The notes under the pieces: generated by a model
What the model was told of the DNA's origin: nothing
What the model saw: the letters and a program-made list of their open reading frames with translations, nothing else
Database searches by the model: none
NCBI RefSeq assembly: GCF_002160825.1
Contig: NZ_NFLI01000007.1
Location: 1-64,000, forward strand
Source of the DNA: Lachnoclostridium sp. An131
Lineage (GTDB): Bacteria > Bacillota > Clostridia > Lachnospirales > Lachnospiraceae
Direction of reading: 5' to 3'
Length of the DNA stretch: 64,000 nt
Program-made: the position numbers and the translations under genes
Part shown: piece after piece, positions 59,277-64,000 of the stretch
Numbering within the stretch: the first letter of the stretch is position 1
Layout: every line of letters begins with the position of its first letter

Positions 59277-62200
59277 ATGTATTTAAAAAGTATAGAAGTA
59301 CAGGGCTTTAAGTCCTTTGCAAATAAAATTGTATTTGAATTTCACAACGGAATTACCGGAATCGTAGGGCCGAACGGCAGCGGAAAGAGCAATGTGGCGG
59401 ATGCAGTCCGCTGGGTGCTGGGAGAGCAGAGGGTCAAGCAGCTGCGCGGCGGAAGCATGCAGGACGTCATTTTTGCGGGCACGGAGAACCGGCGGCCCTT
59501 AAGCTATGCCTATGTGGCGATTACCCTGGACAATTCGGATCACCAGCTGGCGATCGATTATGAGGAAGTCACCGTATCCAGGCGTCTGTACCGCTCCGGT
59601 GAAAGCGAATACCTGATCAACGGGTCGGTCTGCCGTCTCAAGGATGTCAACGAGCTGTTTTATGACACCGGAATCGGAAAGGAAGGCTACTCTATTATCG
59701 GACAGGGTCAGATCGACCGGATTTTGAGCAGCAGACCAGAGGAATCCAGAGAGCTTTTCGATGAGGCTACCGGAATTGTCAAGTTCAAGCGCAGAAAGAA
59801 TACGGCACAGAAAAAGCTGGAGGACGAAAAGCAGAATATCTTACGCATCAATGATATCCTGGCAGAGCTGGAAAAGCAGCTTGGACCGCTGGAGAAGCAG
59901 TCTGAGACGGCAAGACAGTATTTAAAGAAAAAAGAGACATTAAAAAACTATGATGTGAATATGTTTCTTCTGGAGACAGAGCGTCTGCAGAAGCAGCTTT
60001 CCGAGCTTACAGAGAAGGCGGAAACCGCCCAGGCAAATCTGAACGAGACAAATCTGGAATACGAAAGGATCAAAAGCGAGCATTCCCGGATCGAGGAGGA
60101 GCTGGAGGAGCTGAACGCAAGCCTGGATGAGGCGAAGGAAGCAGCCAGCCAGAACAGCCTAAGCCGCCAGCAGATGGAAAATCAGATAGAGCTTCTGAAG
60201 GAGCAGATCAAGTCTGTCCGTTCCGGAGAAGAACAGAAGCAGGGACGTCTGGCAGCCATCGGGGAGGATATTCTGGAGCGCCGGGAGACGCGAAAGCGCT
60301 TTACGGAGGAGCAGAAGCAGCTGGACGTCCAGCTCAAAGAGGTATCCGATGTCTCGAGAACCGCGGGAGAAAGGCTGCGGGAGCTCCGCGCCCAGATTGA
60401 CGGCCTGAACCAGAGGGCAGAGCAGAGTAAAAATGAGATCATCAGTCTTTTAAATGACCGCGCGTCCACCAAAGGACGCCTGCAGCGCTATGACGCCATG
60501 CAGGAGCAGGCCCAGCTGCGAAAGTCCGAGCTTTCGCAGAAGCTGCTGGAGGCAAAGACGAATGAGGAGGCTCACCGGCAGTCCTTTGAACGCTATCAGA
60601 AGGAGCTTGAGGAAGTCAGCTCCCGGATTCTGGAGCTGACTGCTTCCCAGAGAGAAAAGGAGGAGGAAGCGGAAGGCTTCCGCAGGCAGCTGGGAAAATT
60701 GAATGAGGAGCTGGAGATTGGCCAGAGCGCCTTTCACAGGGAGTCCTCAAGACTGGAATCCCTGCGGAACATGGCGGAACGCTATGACGGCTACGGAAAC
60801 AGCATCCGCAGGGTCATGGAGCAAAAGGGGAAAAATCCGGGAATCCTCGGCGTGGTGGCCGATCTGATCCGGGTGGATCAGAAATATGAGACTGCAGTAG
60901 AGACGGCTCTGGGCGGCAATATTCAGAATATCGTGACGGATCACGAGGAGACCGCCAAGGAAATGATCGCCTATCTGAAGCAGAACCGTTTTGGACGGGC
61001 TACCTTTCTTCCCCTGACCAGTGTGGGAAACCGGGACAATTTCCCGAAAAAGGAAGCCTTGAAGGAAAAAGGAGCGGTGGGGCTTGCCAGCGCCCTGGTG
61101 GAGGCGGATGAGAAATATGCAGGCGTCGTGAATTATCTGCTTGGGCGTGTGCTGGTAGCGGAGCAGATCGACGATGCGATCCGGATTGCCCGCAAATACG
61201 GCCATTCCCTCCATATTGTCACGCTGGAGGGAGAATACCTAAGCCCGGGCGGTTCTATGACAGGAGGAGCCTTCCGGAATTCCAGCAACCTTCTGGGACG
61301 CAGGCGGGAGCTGGAGCAGCTGGAAGAGAATGTGCGCCGTCTCGATCAGGATATGAAGGATGCCCGGGAAAGGATTGAGGAGCTGAAGGAAAGGCGGCGC
61401 GTGAGCCGCAGAGAGGCGGAAGAGCTGAATGCCCGCCTGCAGGAGCAGTTTCTTCTGCAGAATACGGCAAAGCTGAATGCAGACCAGGCAGAAAAGCGTC
61501 TGAAAGAGATCGAAGAGGGCTATGAGGGACTTCAGGCAGAGCTGAATCAGATCGATGAGCAGCTCCAGGACATCAGCAGGAGCCGTGAGGCGATTGCAGA
61601 GGAGCTTTCTGAGTCGGAGCGGCAGGAAAAGACGAATGAGAGCCGGATCCTGGAAGCGCAGTCGGAGCTTTCCGAGCTGAAGAAGCAGGAGGCAGACTGC
61701 ATCCGGGAAGCGGAAGAGGTACATCTGGAGGTGGCGAACCTGACCCAGAAGGCGGAATTTGCCGCTGAAAACGTGGCCCGTATTGACCGCGAGCTGGACC
61801 GCCTGCGTTCAGAGGAGGAGGACCTGAAGGCAGGAGTGCTGGAGGGCGGCAAGGATGTGAAGGCCAAGGAGGAAAGCATCCTGGCTTTGACCGGCCAGAT
61901 TGGACAGCTGGCAGCCAGAAGCGGGGAGCTGGAAAAAAGGACGGCAGACCTTTCTGGCAAAAGGGAAGCGCTGCTTAGCGGCCAGAAGGAGTTCTTTACG
62001 AGAAGGGAGGAGCTTTCCGAGCAGAAGAACCTGCTGGACAGAGAGGTGTTCCGCCTGAACAGCCAGAGGGAGAAGCTGGAGGAGACAGCCGACGCGCAGG
62101 CTTCCTATATGTGGGAGGAATATGAGCTTACCTACAATATGGCCCTGCCTCTGCGGAACGAGGAGTACACGGATCCCGGCAGCCTGAAAAAGCAGATCGC

Positions 62201-62837
62201 GGCCCTGAAGGATGAGATCCGGAAGCTGGGAGACGTCAACGTCAATGCGATTGAGGATTACAAAAACATTTCCGAGCGCTATGAATTTATGAACAATCAG
62301 CGGAACGATCTGGTAAAAGCCGAGGAAACCCTGCTTGGGATCATCAAGGAGCTGGATACCGGCATGCGCCGCCAGTTCGAGGAGCAGTTTGCAAAGATCC
62401 GCGTGGAATTTGACAAGGCCTTCCGGGAGCTGTTCGGCGGAGGAAAGGGAACGCTGGAGCTGGATGAGGAGGAAGATATCCTGGAGGCGGGAGTGCGGAT
62501 TATCGCCCAGCCGCCCGGAAAGAAGCTTCAGAACATGATGCAGCTTTCCGGAGGAGAGAAGGCGCTGACAGCCATTTCCCTTCTCTTTGCGATTCAGAAC
62601 CTGAAGCCGTCTCCGTTCTGCCTTTTGGATGAGATTGAAGCGGCTCTGGATGATTCCAATGTGGGACGCTTTGCGAAATACCTGCACAAGTTGACAAATA
62701 ATACGCAGTTTATTATTATTACACATAGGAAAGGAACGATGGAGGCCGCTGACAGACTGTATGGAATTACCATGCAGGAGAAGGGCGTGTCTGCCCTCGT
62801 CTCTGTAAACCTGATTGAAGAGGAGCTTGATGAATAA
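59277..62837 (+). CDS. smc: chromosome segregation protein SMC
   Basis: A 1186-residue SMC with Walker A GPNGSGKSN near the N-terminus, long coiled coils (about 170-500 and 670-1010), a hinge (about 515-660 with GNSIRRVMEQKGKNPGILGV), and the C-terminal signature LSGGEKALTAISLLFAIQ with Walker B PFCLLDEIEAALDD. It compacts and helps separate the chromosome with ScpAB, which are not in the window. The length is standard. The last base of its stop is the first base of an ORF that continues to ftsY, but ftsY itself starts 90 bases later. Confidence 0.97.
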   Translation: MYLKSIEVQGFKSFANKIVFEFHNGITGIVGPNGSGKSNVADAVRWVLGEQRVKQLRGGSMQDVIFAGTENRRPLSYAYVAITLDNSDHQLAIDYEEVTVSRRLYRSGESEYLINGSVCRLKDVNELFYDTGIGKEGYSIIGQGQIDRILSSRPEESRELFDEATGIVKFKRRKNTAQKKLEDEKQNILRINDILAELEKQLGPLEKQSETARQYLKKKETLKNYDVNMFLLETERLQKQLSELTEKAETAQANLNETNLEYERIKSEHSRIEEELEELNASLDEAKEAASQNSLSRQQMENQIELLKEQIKSVRSGEEQKQGRLAAIGEDILERRETRKRFTEEQKQLDVQLKEVSDVSRTAGERLRELRAQIDGLNQRAEQSKNEIISLLNDRASTKGRLQRYDAMQEQAQLRKSELSQKLLEAKTNEEAHRQSFERYQKELEEVSSRILELTASQREKEEEAEGFRRQLGKLNEELEIGQSAFHRESSRLESLRNMAERYDGYGNSIRRVMEQKGKNPGILGVVADLIRVDQKYETAVETALGGNIQNIVTDHEETAKEMIAYLKQNRFGRATFLPLTSVGNRDNFPKKEALKEKGAVGLASALVEADEKYAGVVNYLLGRVLVAEQIDDAIRIARKYGHSLHIVTLEGEYLSPGGSMTGGAFRNSSNLLGRRRELEQLEENVRRLDQDMKDARERIEELKERRRVSRREAEELNARLQEQFLLQNTAKLNADQAEKRLKEIEEGYEGLQAELNQIDEQLQDISRSREAIAEELSESERQEKTNESRILEAQSELSELKKQEADCIREAEEVHLEVANLTQKAEFAAENVARIDRELDRLRSEEEDLKAGVLEGGKDVKAKEESILALTGQIGQLAARSGELEKRTADLSGKREALLSGQKEFFTRREELSEQKNLLDREVFRLNSQREKLEETADAQASYMWEEYELTYNMALPLRNEEYTDPGSLKKQIAALKDEIRKLGDVNVNAIEDYKNISERYEFMNNQRNDLVKAEETLLGIIKELDTGMRRQFEEQFAKIRVEFDKAFRELFGGGKGTLELDEEEDILEAGVRIIAQPPGKKLQNMMQLSGGEKALTAISLLFAIQNLKPSPFCLLDEIEAALDDSNVGRFAKYLHKLTNNTQFIIITHRKGTMEAADRLYGITMQEKGVSALVSVNLIEEELDE

Positions 62838-62926
62838 TGGATTCTGGCAGGCGGGCGCCATGTCCTTCCTGCCGGAGCTTTGATTCACCGCCCGGCGCGG
62901 GGAGAATAGACAGGGGGAATCAGTAT

Positions 62927-63859
62927 ATGCCGGAAGAAAAGAAAGGCTTTTTCAGCCGTCTGGTGTCTGGGCTTGCCAAGACACGCGCAAATATTGCAGC
63001 CGGAATCGATAATATTTTCAGCGGCTATTCGGCGATTGACGACGATTTTTATGAGGAAATTGAAGAGACCCTGATTATGGGGGATATCGGCATCAATGCC
63101 ACAAACGCGATCCTGGAGGATCTGAAGCAGAAGGTGAAGGAGCAGAAAATCAAGGATCCTGCAGAGTGCAAGGAGCTTTTGATTAACAGCATTAAGGCTC
63201 AGATGCAGGTAGGCGAGGTGGCTTACCGCTTTGAGCAGGAGAAGTCCGTGGTTCTGGTCATCGGTGTAAACGGAGTGGGAAAGACGACGTCTGTAGGCAA
63301 GCTGGCCGGAAAGCTTAAGGATCAGGGGAAAAAGGTCATCCTGGCGGCGGCGGATACGTTCCGTGCCGCAGCGGGGGAGCAGCTGACCGAGTGGGCGCAC
63401 CGTGCAGGTGTGGATATCATCAGCGGATGCGAGGGAGCCGATCCGGCTTCTGTCGTCTACGACGCGGTCTGCGCAGCCAGGGCAAGGCATGCGGATGTGC
63501 TGCTCTGCGATACGGCGGGACGGCTTCATAATAAGAAGAATCTGATGGAGGAGCTTCGGAAAATCAACCGGATCATCGACAAGGAATATCCGGAGGCCTT
63601 CCGTGAGACGCTGGTGGTGCTGGATGGAACCACAGGACAGAACGCACTGGAGCAGGCCCGCCAGTTCAGCGAGGTCGTAGATATCACAGGCATTATACTG
63701 ACCAAGCTGGACGGAACTGCCAAGGGCGGCATTGCCGTGGCGATAGAATCAGAGCTGGGCATTCCGGTCAAATACATCGGCGTAGGGGAGAGCATTGAGG
63801 ATTTGCAGAAATTCGACGCGGACGAGTTTGTGAACGCGCTGTTTCATCAGGAGAAATAA
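62927..63859 (+). CDS. ftsY: signal recognition particle receptor FtsY
   Basis: A 310-residue GTPase of the SRP family. It has a short N-terminal region beginning MPEEKKGFFSRLVSGLAKTR with an amphipathic membrane-binding part, an N domain, and a G domain with P-loop GVNGVGKTTSVGKLAG, DTAGRLHNKKNL and TKLDGTAKGG. It docks ribosome-SRP complexes at the membrane. The start at 62927 follows AGGGGG; codons from 62837 onward have no site and would add an unrelated 30 residues. The acidic A domain is short or absent, as often in Firmicutes. Confidence 0.95.
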   Translation: MPEEKKGFFSRLVSGLAKTRANIAAGIDNIFSGYSAIDDDFYEEIEETLIMGDIGINATNAILEDLKQKVKEQKIKDPAECKELLINSIKAQMQVGEVAYRFEQEKSVVLVIGVNGVGKTTSVGKLAGKLKDQGKKVILAAADTFRAAAGEQLTEWAHRAGVDIISGCEGADPASVVYDAVCAARARHADVLLCDTAGRLHNKKNLMEELRKINRIIDKEYPEAFRETLVVLDGTTGQNALEQARQFSEVVDITGIILTKLDGTAKGGIAVAIESELGIPVKYIGVGESIEDLQKFDADEFVNALFHQEK

Positions 63860-63874
63860 AGGAGAGACGAGAGT

Positions 63875-64000
63875 ATGCTTACATTAGAGAAATTTGAAGA
63901 AGCTTCTGAGGTGGTAAAGAAGGCAGCCATTGAGACAAAGCTGCTGTACAGCCCGTATTTCAGCGAGCAGACAGGCAACAAGGTTTACCTGAAGCCGGAG
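63875..64000 (+). CDS. ilvA: threonine ammonia-lyase, 5' part only
   Basis: The first 42 residues (LTLEKFEEASEVVKKAAIET, then SPYFSEQTGNKVYLKPE) match the start of PLP-dependent threonine dehydratase of the IlvA/TdcB group. The catalytic lysine lies beyond the window edge, so biosynthetic and catabolic types cannot be told apart. The start has GGAGAG about 8 bases upstream. It follows ftsY by 15 bases. Confidence 0.8.
   Translation, partial: MLTLEKFEEASEVVKKAAIETKLLYSPYFSEQTGNKVYLKPE

Noticed and set aside
62837-62926. 30-residue N-terminal extension of FtsY
   Set aside because: No ribosome site, Cys/Pro/Arg-rich and unlike FtsY; ATG 62927 has a good site.

Overview
The window looks like a chromosomal segment of a Gram-positive, low-GC-lineage gut Firmicute of moderate GC content, most likely a Lachnospiraceae (Clostridia). 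This is inferred from gene content and style: CarD, YlmC/YmxH, an NrdR-EamA-YqeG-PepP-EF-P string, DUF5688, YesMN-type two-component genes, BlaI/M56 pairs, an OPT transporter beside a PqqD-like gene, the plsX-acpP-rnc-smc-ftsY core, strong AGGAGG ribosome sites and TTGACA/TATAAT promoters. No insertion sequence, prophage, integrase or CRISPR array was seen. The genes look like a resident chromosome with some accessory modules.

Layout. 0.3-3.2 kb: carD, then a BlaI-type repressor with an M56 membrane peptidase sensor. 3.2-7.5 kb: ylmC (minus strand), nrdR, an EamA transporter fused to a YqeG-type HAD phosphatase, a proline peptidase and efp. 7.5-11 kb: hairpins, a broken small ORF, tRNA-Arg(CCG), a DUF5688 protein, an SH3-domain surface protein and an unknown helical protein. 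11.2-19.7 kb: gdhA behind a leader terminator, rluB, a divergent ligA, a Cof-type phosphatase, glgB with an odd Lys/Ala/Pro-rich tail, and mscS. 19.7-37.8 kb: a large sugar region with araR, araA and a ribulokinase-like FGGY kinase; a YesN/YesM two-component pair; a YtfQRT-YjfF-type furanose ABC transporter with two different binding lipoproteins; an isomerase of the fucose/arabinose isomerase superfamily with unknown substrate; a DeoR regulator and a rhamnulokinase-type kinase. 37.8-38.9 kb: azlCD. 38.9-41.1 kb: an OmpR-type two-component system (minus strand). 41.2-45.4 kb: pepD, then a minus-strand operon of OPT transporter, PqqD-like protein and a small membrane protein. 45.7-49.2 kb: a DUF368 lipid-carrier transporter and a LanFEG-like ABC exporter behind a structured leader. 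49.2-51.3 kb: a large palindromic element, ssrA (tmRNA), a metallo-beta-lactamase-fold hydrolase and a Crp/Fnr regulator. 51.4-57 kb: CoA-disulfide reductase/rhodanese, rhodanese, a membrane-anchored papain-like-fold protein, and a second BlaI/M56 pair with visible BlaI boxes. 57-64 kb: plsX, acpP, rnc, smc, ftsY and the start of ilvA.

How the genes work together. The sugar region would take up a pentose or furanose sugar through the ABC system, under YesMN sensing. L-arabinose would be isomerised by AraA and phosphorylated by the FGGY kinase. The araD epimerase needed to finish the pathway is not in the window. The isomerase/DeoR/RhaB-type block probably handles a second sugar. Several small regulatory architectures (the gdhA leader, the LanFEG leader, DeoR direct repeats, CTAC-N4-GTAG BlaI boxes) can be read directly from the DNA. 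The strongest candidates for something undescribed are the PqqD/OPT operon, the ABC-exporter leader, the 138-nt palindromic element, the EamA-YqeG fusion, the LigA variant that lacks two usually conserved residues, and the unknown isomerase block.
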